Assembly (NCBI GenBank): GCA_047629355.1
Contig: JBLHWU010000083.1
Coordinates: forward strand, 1 to 25,290
DNA from: CAYUNA01 sp047629355
Lineage (GTDB): Bacteria; Bacteroidota; Bacteroidia; Chitinophagales; Saprospiraceae
DNA: 25,290 bases
Direction of reading: 5' to 3'
Below are positions 16,434-24,276 of the stretch, piece after piece. Under the pieces are notes generated by a model. It ran no database searches. It was not told the DNA's origin and worked only from the letters and a program-made list of their open reading frames with translations. Within the stretch, counting starts at the first letter, position 1. Every line of letters begins with the position of its first letter. The position numbers and the translations under genes are program-made.

Positions 16434-17483
16434 TTACTTATAAATCAAAACCTTCCGTTTCCCATCCTTCACATAGCCCCGAAACATCCCATCCGTATTA
16501 AAAGGCATCGCCACATTTCCATATTTATCCATGGCAATCAAGCCTCCAGAACCTCCTTTTTCTACCAGTTTTTTATTGATAATAAAATCCGTAGCTGTTG
16601 CCAAGTCTTCGCCCAAATATTCCATTCGTGCCGACACATCATACGCGACCGCATACCGAATAAAAAACTCTCCATGTCCCGTACAAGAAACACCACAAGT
16701 CTGGTTATTCGCATACGTTCCAGCTGCGATAATTGGGGAATCACCGAGTCGTCCCCAACGTTTATTGGTCATGCCGCCTGTGGAAGTTCCAGCAGCAAGA
16801 TTCCCGTCTTTATCCAAGGCAACACAGCCAACCGTCCCAAATTTATGGTCAGCAGGCGGATGGATATAGCCTTCTTGTTTGTTCTCTTCTTGCAAAACTT
16901 TTTGCAGCGATTCCCACCGTTGTTCCGTATAAAAATAACTCGTTGGCACCGTATCTAGTCCATTTTCAATAGCAAAGCTATTCGCGCCTTCACCCGTCAA
17001 CAACACATGGTCAGACTTATCCATGACCAATCGCGCTGCCCGAATTGGATTCTTTACCGTTGAAATTTCGCCAACTGCGCCCGCATTCTGTGTTTTTCCA
17101 TCCATAAACGAAGCGTCCATTTTATTCGTGCCATCGTGCGTAAAAACCGCACCTTTCCCAGCATTAAAACCTGGATGATTTTCCAAAATCATAATCGTTT
17201 GCTCGACGGCATCAGCAGCCGTACCGCCATCTTTTAAAATAGATTCTCCTTTGTCTAATGCAGCATTCAAAGCATTGAGATAGTATTTTTCCTTTTCCTC
17301 CGTCATGTTTTTCTTAAGAATAACACCTGCACCTCCGTGAATGACGATGGAGTAGGCCGCACGGTTTTGTTCGGTGGGTGGTTTTATTTTCTCGTTATTA
17401 GCATTTTCAGTTTGTTGTGGATTACAACTTAAAAGGGAAATAGCTGAAAGGAGCAAAATACTTGCCTTGATTAGGTTGGTCAT
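16434..17483 (-). CDS. Isoaspartyl peptidase / beta-aspartylglucosaminidase-type asparaginase lipoprotein
   Basis: 349 residues from the ATG at 17483. It belongs to the Ntn-hydrolase asparaginase type 2 family, which removes isoaspartyl dipeptides or hydrolyses asparagine or glycosyl-asparagine. Visible motifs: IVIHGGAG at the start of the mature domain, GGTAADAVEQTI, NPGFNAGKGAVFT-like segment (HPGFNAGKGAVF), MDASFMDG, and the autocleavage site FGTVGCVALDKDGNLAAGTS with Thr217 as expected nucleophile, then STGG and GDSPIIAAGTYA. The N-terminus is a lipoprotein signal (LLLSAISLLSC, Cys about residue 20), so it is probably periplasmic and lipid-anchored. A longer frame starts at 17561, but its first residues are encoded by hairpin repeat d, and it would bury the signal peptide; it is rejected. 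Physiological substrate is not determinable here. Confidence 0.93.
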   Translation of the reverse strand: MTNLIKASILLLSAISLLSCNPQQTENANNEKIKPPTEQNRAAYSIVIHGGAGVILKKNMTEEKEKYYLNALNAALDKGESILKDGGTAADAVEQTIMILENHPGFNAGKGAVFTHDGTNKMDASFMDGKTQNAGAVGEISTVKNPIRAARLVMDKSDHVLLTGEGANSFAIENGLDTVPTSYFYTEQRWESLQKVLQEENKQEGYIHPPADHKFGTVGCVALDKDGNLAAGTSTGGMTNKRWGRLGDSPIIAAGTYANNQTCGVSCTGHGEFFIRYAVAYDVSARMEYLGEDLATATDFIINKKLVEKGGSGGLIAMDKYGNVAMPFNTDGMFRGYVKDGKRKVLIYK

Positions 17484-17518
17484 AGTTTTGATGAATTTAG
17501 TGATGATGTAATAAATAG

Positions 17519-17575
17519 GGCGTTTGAGTGGCAAAATGGTTTGCAAAAACCATTTTGCCACTTAATAATTCCCAC
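17519..17575 (+). repeat. Family A hairpin repeat, copy d
   Basis: A 19-bp stem (17524-17542 with 17547-17565; TTGAGTGGCAAAATGG outer part) has one G-T wobble. It lies between two minus-strand genes, 40 bp upstream of the asparaginase start and about 50 bp after the stop of the next gene, so it could terminate or attenuate. No GCCGCAGGC tail is present. Confidence 0.83.
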
Positions 17576-17613
17576 AAGGGAGGCGCATTATTTTTTCGTG
17601 TCTCTAATGCTAA

Positions 17614-18195
17614 TTATCTCAAAATCGAATACTGCAAAAGCGCTTCTTGCCATTCCTTATCACTCACTTCTTTAACTAATTTTTTTTGTGGAATACGAAT
17701 AGAAAATAAAGACCCCACTCCAAGCCCCAATACCCCATATATGCCAGCACTGGCTACCGTAAGAGTCGTAAGACAACTACCGTCTTCACAGAAGACACTT
17801 CCCAACGAAAGACCTGCGAGTAAGCCAAATCCCGCACCGATTCCAAAGCCAATTTTTCGCCCGGCTGAAGACCTTTTGCGCTTTTTCACTTCTACGATGC
17901 CTAAATTATCATAGCTAAATTCTTGGAACGCTATATTGTTTAGTCCTTTTTCATACATCGCTTTTTCAATATCGACTAAGGTTCGTTCCCGCTTTTTGAT
18001 GTATTTAAAATCGCTTTTTTTGAGTGTTAAAAAGGAAGAATCTTTCGGTTTTATAATAATTCCTTCAAAGGTTTCTCCATTTTGCAAAATGATATGAGCT
18101 GAAAAAAAAGTGCTTCTAATTTTTTCTGTTTGACCAATGACTGCAGAGGAAATGAAGATAAATAGAGCACATAGACCATAGCTGTAAATTTTCAT
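17614..18195 (-). CDS. Exported hypothetical protein with glycine-zipper-like segment
   Basis: 193 residues; function not recognised. The signal peptide is about 1-21 (MKIYSYGLCALFIFISSAVIG). Residues 30-60 (IILQNGETFEGIIIKPKDSS, then LTLKKSDFKYI) resemble the NGxxxxGxI module of the protein at 15563-16372. After a basic stretch (KKRKRSSAGRK) comes a Gly/Ala-rich hydrophobic segment (GFGIGAGFGLLAGLSLGS and, after CEDGSC, a second one GIYGVLGLGVGSLF), which could be two packed membrane helices. The C-terminus is charged (KLVKEVSDKEWQEALL). Neighbours are pepA upstream and the asparaginase downstream, on the same strand, but hairpins in both gaps argue against a simple operon. Confidence 0.78.
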   Translation of the reverse strand: MKIYSYGLCALFIFISSAVIGQTEKIRSTFFSAHIILQNGETFEGIIIKPKDSSFLTLKKSDFKYIKKRERTLVDIEKAMYEKGLNNIAFQEFSYDNLGIVEVKKRKRSSAGRKIGFGIGAGFGLLAGLSLGSVFCEDGSCLTTLTVASAGIYGVLGLGVGSLFSIRIPQKKLVKEVSDKEWQEALLQYSILR

Positions 18196-18219
18196 TTTTT
18201 TTTTAAGTAAAAAGCATTA

Positions 18220-18357
18220 TTCGCCCCGACAAAAAATATTGTTGATAATATGATGAGGTTTTTCAAGCCCAATTAAGGGTGTTACTTGAAGTAAGTCCCT
18301 TAATTTTCAACAAAAACTGAGAAATATATTATAATTTTCATTTTTTGTCAGGGCAAG
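18220..18357. repeat. Long imperfect palindrome E4 with nested hairpin
   Basis: Outer arms 18220-18237 (GCCCCGACAAAAAAT) and 18340-18357 match at 15 of 18. The centre is a strong stem, AATTAAGGG and CCCTTAATT (18271-18305), around TTACTTGAAGTAA. It fills most of the gap between pepA and the next gene and could end pepA transcription, or be a MITE-like element. Confidence 0.7.
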
Positions 18358-18372
18358 TAAAAATGATTTATT

Positions 18373-19860
18373 CTAAAGTTTTGATAAGAACTCAATCATC
18401 AACCGAATTCCATAAGCTGTCGCACTCTTCTGCGTCGCATATTCCGAATCCGCAACCGCCATTCCTGCGATGTCCAAATGCGCCCATTTCGGGTGTTTGT
18501 TGATAAAGTGTTCCAAAAATTTAGCAGCAGTAATTGCACCAGCCGTAGGGCGACCGCTGAAGTTTTTAACATCCGCTACATCAGAGTTCATTTGGCTGGC
18601 ATAATCGTCCCACATTGGCAATCTCCAAAGGCGTTCGCCCGTCGTTTGACCACAGTTGTAAAGGTCGTCAGCGAGGTCGTCATTATTACTGAAAAGCGCA
18701 CCTGCTACCGTTCCCAATGCACGAATCGCACTACCTGTTAAAGTCGCCAAATCAATCATGATTTCTGGACTAAAATGCTTCTCCATATACGCCAAGCCAT
18801 CCGCTAAAATCAAGCGACCTTCTGCGTCTGTATCAATGATTTCAATGGTTTTACCGCTGTATGATTCGATAACGTCCGAAGGTTTGATAGACAAGGCATC
18901 TACTGAATTATCCGTCGCTGGAACGATACCGATTAGGTGCACCGGCAAGTTCAATTTCGCGGCAACTTCCATCGTTCCCATTACTGCTGCTGCACCACCC
19001 ATATCGCTTTTCATGTAGTGCATATTTTGCGAAGGTTTGATGGATAAGCCACCTGTATCAAAGGTCACTCCTTTACCAATCAAGCCTACTTTTTTCGGAT
19101 TCTTAACACCTTTTGGCTTGTATTCCATGATAATGAAAGTCGGTGGAAATTCACTACCACGATTGACGGCTAACAAGGCATGAAGCCCTGTTTTTACAAT
19201 TGCTTTTTTATCTAGAACTTTAACGTTAAAACCATTTTCTTTACCCGATTTTACTGCCCAGTCTGCAAGGACTTGGGGTACTTTTTTATTACTTGGCGCA
19301 TTGACCAAATCAAAAATCTGAAGCTGGGTCTCTGCAATATGATTGCCTTTTTCAACGGCTTTCTTCGCAATATCAGACACTGATTTCTCAACAATCACCT
19401 CAACTGCAGCTTTATCACTCATGAAGTTTTTGCGCTTCTTTTCTTCTGTTTTAAAACGTCCAATGTCATAGCGACTCACTACAATTCCATTAATGGCTGC
19501 TTCCAAATATTCAGCGATATTTTCTGGTGTATTGTCAAAGTCAAAAGTGATTCCGATTTTAGTCGGGAATTGGTCTTTTTTATGGAAAGTAAAACTACGG
19601 AAAGTGGAAAGGATATCAGCAAATTTAGGACTTTCACCCAAGCCAAGCAAAGTCAGGCGCTTACTTTTCCCATTTTCTATATAATACAAGGTATGAGTCT
19701 CTTTGGCATTTCCTGCAAATTCTTGCTTCAACAAATCAAGCGATACAGCTGTTTTAGACGCGACGGCAGATAGGGTTTTATCAAAATTTGCACCTTTTAC
19801 AATAGGAGCGATTAAAACTTTAAGATTTGCAGATGCCGTATTTTTAATTGTTATTTTCAT
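18373..19860 (-). CDS. pepA: Leucyl aminopeptidase (M17 family)
   Basis: 495 residues, normal for the family. This cytosolic metallopeptidase releases N-terminal residues from peptides and acts as a hexamer with two metal ions per active site. The C-terminal catalytic half shows GLIGKGVTFDTGGLSIKPS (metal-binding Lys and Asp), MKSDMGGAAAVMG, the family signature DTDAEGRL at 343-350 and IDLATLTGSAIRALG. The N-terminal half is the less conserved macro-like domain. No signal peptide. The ATG at 19860 leaves the expected length. A long non-coding region lies upstream, so it probably has its own promoter, though no clear -7 box was found there. Confidence 0.96.
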   Translation of the reverse strand: MKITIKNTASANLKVLIAPIVKGANFDKTLSAVASKTAVSLDLLKQEFAGNAKETHTLYYIENGKSKRLTLLGLGESPKFADILSTFRSFTFHKKDQFPTKIGITFDFDNTPENIAEYLEAAINGIVVSRYDIGRFKTEEKKRKNFMSDKAAVEVIVEKSVSDIAKKAVEKGNHIAETQLQIFDLVNAPSNKKVPQVLADWAVKSGKENGFNVKVLDKKAIVKTGLHALLAVNRGSEFPPTFIIMEYKPKGVKNPKKVGLIGKGVTFDTGGLSIKPSQNMHYMKSDMGGAAAVMGTMEVAAKLNLPVHLIGIVPATDNSVDALSIKPSDVIESYSGKTIEIIDTDAEGRLILADGLAYMEKHFSPEIMIDLATLTGSAIRALGTVAGALFSNNDDLADDLYNCGQTTGERLWRLPMWDDYASQMNSDVADVKNFSGRPTAGAITAAKFLEHFINKHPKWAHLDIAGMAVADSEYATQKSATAYGIRLMIEFLSKL

Positions 19861-20227
19861 AAGTAAGACTATTTTTGGGGATGTCGGTATTGCCGCAACG
19901 CCACTGTGTTCTGAATATAAAAAAGTTTTTGCTAAAAATTGCTATTTTTGGATTTTCAAAGCGGAGACGTTATTTAAAAATGTTTGCTGAGTCTCTTAAA
20001 CAACTTCTGATTTTGGAAACGCTAAGTACTCGAACTTATTTATTTCACGTTCCATAGATAATTACGGTCAAGAATGATGATTTATTTATTTCTCATTCCT
20101 TACCTACTTATTCAATCGTTTTTGAGAAATAAAGGGTTTAAAAATTGCTAAAAATCAGGGAGTTAAAAAGCGATTGCATATTTTTTTACTTTTTTTCAAA
20201 ATTATTTATTCAAAACCGCAAAAATAC

Positions 20228-20452
20228 ATTAGTTTTAGGGGATGGCGAAATTTGCGAGTGATAAAGTGCTGTTTGCCATTTTTTAAACATCCTATTAAAG
20301 AGATTTGAGAAGTCAGACCATTTTATTGTAAGTGGTTCCTTACGGGAAACGTATTCAATAACTTGAACCATTATACTTGTCCTTTTACAAGAAAAAATTA
20401 TGGCGCATTATGGCTCAATTTATTAAGTTCGTTTCCCTAAATTCTACATTGA
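20228..20452. repeat. Degenerate MITE-like element E3
   Basis: The ends are loosely inverted: TTTTAGGGGATGGCGAAA at the left and, read in reverse complement, TTTAGGGAAACGAAC at the right. The centre has TTCCTTACGGGAA (20336-20348), nearly the same as the E1 central hairpin, and TGGTTC..GAACCA flanks it. Boundaries are approximate. Confidence 0.5.
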
Positions 20453-20478
20453 GACTCTTGTTTCCTTCTTTATCAATG

Positions 20479-20533
20479 GGGAGTTTGAGGGGCAAAATTG
20501 GGCGTTAAGCCCGATTTTCTCCCTCAAACTTCC
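20479..20533 (+). repeat. Family A hairpin repeat, copy e
   Basis: Stem 20484-20503 pairs with 20509-20528 (outer part TTTGAGGGGCAAAATTGGGC) with one true mismatch and two wobbles. The pairing extends outward through GGGAG and CTTCC. It lacks the GCCGCAGGC tail and lies in a region between divergent genes. Confidence 0.82.
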
Positions 20534-20574
20534 TTTGTTTTTACATCAGATTTAAGCGTCTTAAAGTAGAACTA

Positions 20575-20759
20575 AGTAACGGTGAAATAATAAGTCCGCC
20601 AACTAACAACGTTTATTTTTTTCTCCACTTAGGTTGAAATGACAAAAGATGTTTACTTTTGAGATAGGAGTTATCTCTACATAATGACTGTTTCAAAAGT
20701 AGAAAATAAGGACAAAAGAAATACTTGTTAGTTGGCGGAGTTATTTTTTTACCGTTACT
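20575..20759. repeat. MITE-like element E2, 185 bp, about 36-bp terminal inverted repeats
   Basis: 20576-20610 and 20724-20758 are inverted repeats at 31 of 35 positions (GTAACGGTGAAATAATAAG at the left end, then CCGCCAACTAACAA). Inside is TACTTTTGA facing TCAAAAGTA, and a central GAGATA/TATCTC hairpin. It is almost the same length as E1 and shares part of its interior (TGTTTCAAAAG, AAGGACAAAAG). No transposase is present. Confidence 0.82.
20634..20661 (+). promoter_or_regulatory. Bacteroidota-type promoter inside E2, facing the amidase gene
   Basis: TTG (20634-20636), a 17-bp gap and TACTTTTG (20654-20661) match the Bacteroidota primary sigma pattern TTG - 17 to 23 bp - TAnnTTTG. The likely RNA start is about 140 bp before the amidase ATG, and the leader would include the right arm of E2. 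Confidence 0.55.
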
Positions 20760-20810
20760 ACGCGTTACTTAAGTATTTTGATTTCTTTTAATAATTTAAA
20801 CAACCAATCA

Positions 20811-21452
20811 ATGATAACAGATTTTTGTGTTTACCTTGATGCCGGACACGGCGGACTTGACCCAACGGGTGCATATACAACGGCACCTTCCAAAATGTTC
20901 TATCATAACAATGGTGTCTTTCACAATGGCGGTTATTTTTATGAAGGCGTCTTTAATCGCGCAATTACGAATAGGGTAGCGATGAAATTGAATAATTTGG
21001 GTATTCCAAATCTTATCGTTAGTCATGAATATATTGATATGTCTTTGCAATATCGTGTGGATACTGCGAATTGGTATCACAAAAATTACAAAAAAGGCAT
21101 CTATATTTCAAATCACGCCAATGCGTCGGTGAACAACCAGGCGCGTGGTTTTGAAATTTATACAACACCAGGGCAGACGCAATCTGATTTATTTGCAGAT
21201 TTGTTGTACAAACAGGTTGAAGGATTATTGGGCGATAAAATCCGATTGCGGGCAGACCGATCGGATGGCGATTACGATAAAGAAGCGCGTTTTTATGTGA
21301 TTCGGAAGACGTACATGCCCGCAATTTTGGTAGAGCATTTGTTTTTTGACAATTATGAAGACGCTAAATTGTTAATGAATGAAGAAGTGTTAGAAATGTT
21401 TTCGGAAGCGCAAGTGCGGACAGTTTTAGAATTTTTGGCGAAAATTGGGTGA
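20811..21452 (+). CDS. N-acetylmuramoyl-L-alanine amidase (amidase_3 family), no signal peptide
   Basis: 213 residues from the ATG at 20811; a TTG 33 bp upstream is in frame but adds an unrelated Asn-rich stretch. The zinc amidase pattern is complete: YLDAGHGG (first His), the glutamate in FYEGVFNRAI, ISNHANAS (second His), and VEHLFFDN with the catalytic Glu. The family cuts the bond between N-acetylmuramic acid and L-alanine in peptidoglycan. The protein starts almost directly with the catalytic domain, with no signal peptide, TM segment or cell-wall-binding domain. It must therefore be exported in another way, act in the cytoplasm on recycled muropeptides, or be lysin-like. Its start lies 52 bp after E2, and it is bracketed by inverted sequences (20402-20447 and 21466-21512). 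Confidence 0.9.
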   Translation: MITDFCVYLDAGHGGLDPTGAYTTAPSKMFYHNNGVFHNGGYFYEGVFNRAITNRVAMKLNNLGIPNLIVSHEYIDMSLQYRVDTANWYHKNYKKGIYISNHANASVNNQARGFEIYTTPGQTQSDLFADLLYKQVEGLLGDKIRLRADRSDGDYDKEARFYVIRKTYMPAILVEHLFFDNYEDAKLLMNEEVLEMFSEAQVRTVLEFLAKIG

Positions 21453-21465
21453 CGAAATTTTTAAG

Positions 21466-21512
21466 GTACGTCTTTAGTAAAAACGATTTAATATGTTGGG
21501 TCATAATGCGCC
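21466..21512 (-). repeat. Inverted copy of the E3 right-end sequence
   Basis: The reverse complement begins GGCGCATTATGACCC and matches the segment 20402-20447 (GGCGCATTATGGCTC) at about 36 of 47 positions with two or three small gaps, the outer 11 exact. The two copies face each other across the amidase gene. Confidence 0.5.
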
Positions 21513-21704
21513 GTAGATTTTTTTTGCTAAAGAATTTAAAAGATTGTTGCATAGCCTTCCTTACCGTTATTGAGTAGGTGACCTCAGATAATCGTCACTT
21601 TTGACAGCCGATATTTTTTGTTTAAGAAACCCTGAAGATAAACCCGTAGTGAAGGTTATTAATTGCCTTTTCCTTTTTTTTAGAAAAAATAACAACTTAA
21701 CAAA

Positions 21705-24134
21705 ATGACAGGAACCATATCCGTACAAAAATCCCCGCAAAACCTCAACGCTTTTCATGCGCATGTTGACCACTTGATTGTCAAGGCTTGGGCGACGCCT
21801 GATATGTTGGCGCATTTGGAAGCCATGACGGAAGGGGCAAAGCAATTGGCGGAAGAAATTATTAAAACGGGGGACGCCGCGAGTGAATTTTTGGGAAATG
21901 GAGAAAACGCGGTTGGACAAAACAGCATTGCAGCATACGTGATTAATTTTGCTTGGTCAGAACGGGCAAAGTTTTTTTTAATTCTCTGGCGGGATATGCT
22001 ATTTGAGCAACAAAAAGCGGAGATTTTATTAGAAGATGATAGTGTGTTGAAGCTAGATGTACAACGATTGCAGGAAGCATCAAAAGTTACTTTACAGAAA
22101 GCTTTTCAAGAATTAAAAGCATTTCCAGAGGCGCAATTAGGGTGCATTCGGAATTCTAAAAAAGGCTTGAATGGGCAGATTGCCGAGTGGAAATTGCAAG
22201 CGAATCCTTGGTCAACCTACCGCACTCAGATTGAAGCTATACCGAAACAATGTGAGTCATTATTGAGCCAATTTAAAGAGTTGCAGATAGCCGCAGCGAC
22301 TTTTGAAGACATGCGAAAAACTGCAAAAGATACGATTGCGGCTTGTCATAAGGAGATTGAATTGACGAGAAAAATTGCGGACAGTGCCGTCATTTTTATT
22401 GAGGAGCATATCAAGCCAGACGAAGAACATAAGCCTGGGAAAATTGCGGCTCGATTGGAGGATATGGAGGCAGATTTGAAGATTACGAATCATATGAATC
22501 TGTTTACAGAACGAATTGAGCTATTAGATAAAAAATTGTCGGAAAAACTGAGGATTGTTATCGGGACAAGCGGTGGAATGCTACAACATAAAGAAGTCAA
22601 CTTACAGAAAAAAGTGCAAGATTGGATGGAGTCAGAGATTTTACCAGTGCTGTATGAAGTATGGGAAGTGACGGAAAATGTGGGCAATGGCTTGAAAATT
22701 TCGTTGATAAATATTCGGAATCGGGCCTTATTAGCTTCCTCGGAATTTAAAAGTGGCAAACAAGCATCGCAGCGTTTGGAGGTCGGTAATTATTCTACTC
22801 CCTTGCGTGGTTTTCAGAAAAAAGCAACGGCCGCAGAAGGAGGAATGAGTAAGTTTGAAAAGCAGATTTTTGAGCGACTGGATTCTCAGTTTCGGTTAAA
22901 AGAAATTTACAATAAACAAGATGGATTTTTGGAAACTCCATTGACTTCTACAATTAATCAGTTTAAAATTAATCGACACGCGTTAGTGGTTCGGGCGCAA
23001 AATTGGGTGATTAGTAAATGGATAGGCGTACAGCACTTTATTCGGTCGGTGGAACAGGAGGAAGCGCTGAGTTTGTCAGAAAAAATCGTTCGGCTTATCC
23101 AAAGTCGCACAAATGGTCTAACGAATAGCTATTATTCGAGCATCTTTATGACGAGAGGCTACATTGGAGAGTCTTTTTGGGTCGGTCGAGAAGGAGAATT
23201 GCAACGGGTAGAAACCTTGGTTGACCAGTGGAGGCATGGATTTAGAGGTGCGATTGCGGTGACGGGACAGCGGTTTTCTGGAAAGACTTTATTTGGAGAA
23301 TTGGTAGCAAATCAGCATTTTTCAGAAAAAACAATTCGGCTTGTACCCAATCAGTCGATTGTTGTGGAAGGGCGGCGATATGTGACGACGCATAACTTGA
23401 ACGATGCGCTTAATTTCGTCCGAAAACATACCGTGAATATTCATCCAATGATATTGATTGACGACCTCGAACATTGGTGGGATACGACAATTCCTTTGAG
23501 TGAAAACGTGCGAAGTCTGCGCCGATATATTGACAATTACGGTAGTCAGTATTTTGTGGTTGTCAATATGAGCAATTGGTTGAAACATCATTTAGATCAA
23601 GTTTATGACCTAAATAAAGTGTTTCAGGCAGAAATAAATATGGATGAAATGCGGGTGCAAGAGATTCGGGAGGCGATTCTGATTCGACACGGGGCGACGC
23701 ATAAGCAATTAGTGGATAAAGAAGGAAAAGATATTACGCCTACGCAATTTCGGAAGTTGACAAATCAAATTTATAAGGCCTCTGAAGGCAATGTTGGGGA
23801 AGCGTTGAACCGTTGGACGGCTACGATTAGCCGTTATGACGAAGAGCGAGTCGTGCAGAATTTTAAAGGTAATTTTCAATTACCTGACTTTATCAATGCG
23901 GATAATGGCATGATGCTGACTGCCTTGATGATGGAAAAACGGACGACAGAATATCACTTGCGGAAGCTCTTCGGAATAGCATTTAATGACAAATATCGAA
24001 CGATTTTGCAAAGGCTGATTAGTGTAGGTTTATTGACTCGACATTTGGATGGCTGGCTGGAAATTAATGACGCGGCAGTGAATGATTTGGGCAGATTATT
24101 GGAGGAGAAAGGCTATCTAAAATTTCATTATTAA
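21705..24134 (+). CDS. Large AAA/STAND-type ATPase of unknown function
   Basis: 809 residues. Residues 1-480 are mostly helical and charged, with heptad-like stretches (about 140-330), and match no family I recognise. A nucleotide-binding module follows: VGREGELQRVETLVDQW (about 495-511), Walker A GQRFSGKT (521-528), Walker B MILIDDLEHWWD (Asp586, Asp587), a sensor-like FVVVNMSNW and a GNVGEALNRW motif resembling the helical lid of ORC/AAA_16 proteins. The C-terminal 90 residues (LRKLFGIAFNDKYRTILQRL, GLLTRHLDGWLEI) look like a winged helix. No signal peptide or TM segment, so probably cytosolic. An MscS-like gene follows 142 bp downstream, though a terminator lies between. A regulator, a sensor or a defence role are all possible; none is shown. 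Confidence 0.85.
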   Translation: MTGTISVQKSPQNLNAFHAHVDHLIVKAWATPDMLAHLEAMTEGAKQLAEEIIKTGDAASEFLGNGENAVGQNSIAAYVINFAWSERAKFFLILWRDMLFEQQKAEILLEDDSVLKLDVQRLQEASKVTLQKAFQELKAFPEAQLGCIRNSKKGLNGQIAEWKLQANPWSTYRTQIEAIPKQCESLLSQFKELQIAAATFEDMRKTAKDTIAACHKEIELTRKIADSAVIFIEEHIKPDEEHKPGKIAARLEDMEADLKITNHMNLFTERIELLDKKLSEKLRIVIGTSGGMLQHKEVNLQKKVQDWMESEILPVLYEVWEVTENVGNGLKISLINIRNRALLASSEFKSGKQASQRLEVGNYSTPLRGFQKKATAAEGGMSKFEKQIFERLDSQFRLKEIYNKQDGFLETPLTSTINQFKINRHALVVRAQNWVISKWIGVQHFIRSVEQEEALSLSEKIVRLIQSRTNGLTNSYYSSIFMTRGYIGESFWVGREGELQRVETLVDQWRHGFRGAIAVTGQRFSGKTLFGELVANQHFSEKTIRLVPNQSIVVEGRRYVTTHNLNDALNFVRKHTVNIHPMILIDDLEHWWDTTIPLSENVRSLRRYIDNYGSQYFVVVNMSNWLKHHLDQVYDLNKVFQAEINMDEMRVQEIREAILIRHGATHKQLVDKEGKDITPTQFRKLTNQIYKASEGNVGEALNRWTATISRYDEERVVQNFKGNFQLPDFINADNGMMLTALMMEKRTTEYHLRKLFGIAFNDKYRTILQRLISVGLLTRHLDGWLEINDAAVNDLGRLLEEKGYLKFHY

Positions 24135-24161
24135 AAATGGCGCACGGATTACGAAGTTCTT

Positions 24162-24196
24162 CCGAAGCGATGGGTTCAGCCCACCGCTTCGGTTTT
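24162..24196 (+). terminator. Hairpin terminator after the ATPase gene
   Basis: CCGAAGCGATGGG (24162-24174) pairs with CCCACCGCTTCGG (24180-24192) except at one position, followed by TTTT. It is GC-rich against an AT-rich background and starts 28 bp after the stop, so it separates the ATPase transcript from the next gene at least in part. Confidence 0.85.
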
Positions 24197-24276
24197 GCTT
24201 AAAATATGAGGTATGAGGTGGGCAGAACTCATCGCGTACCAAGAAGCAGCGGCATTAACCATTAAACATTAAGAAA

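Larger units (their letters stand above)
19861..20810. other. 950-bp divergent non-coding region with clustered structured repeats
   Basis: It separates pepA (minus) from the amidase (plus). 19861-20225 is AT-rich with no recognisable feature. Then come the degenerate element E3 (20228-20452), family A copy e (20479-20533) and the MITE-like element E2 (20575-20759), which carries a promoter. No ORF here looks like a gene. Confidence 0.8.

Noticed and set aside
17484..17561. N-terminal extension of the asparaginase frame up to 17561
   Set aside because: The added residues are encoded by family A hairpin repeat d and would place the lipoprotein signal inside the protein; the ATG at 17483 gives a normal lipobox.
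18478..19018. Plus-strand open frames opposite pepA
   Set aside because: They lie antisense to strongly conserved catalytic motifs of PepA and show no family features; they are shadows.
20778..20810. TTG start for the amidase
   Set aside because: It adds an Asn-rich stretch with no family match; the ATG at 20811 directly precedes the catalytic domain.
21705..24134. SMC/RecN-type DNA repair ATPase
   Set aside because: The coiled-coil-like part precedes a single contiguous Walker A/B module and there is no ABC signature motif; the GREGEL and GNVGEAL motifs fit AAA_16/ORC-like proteins better.
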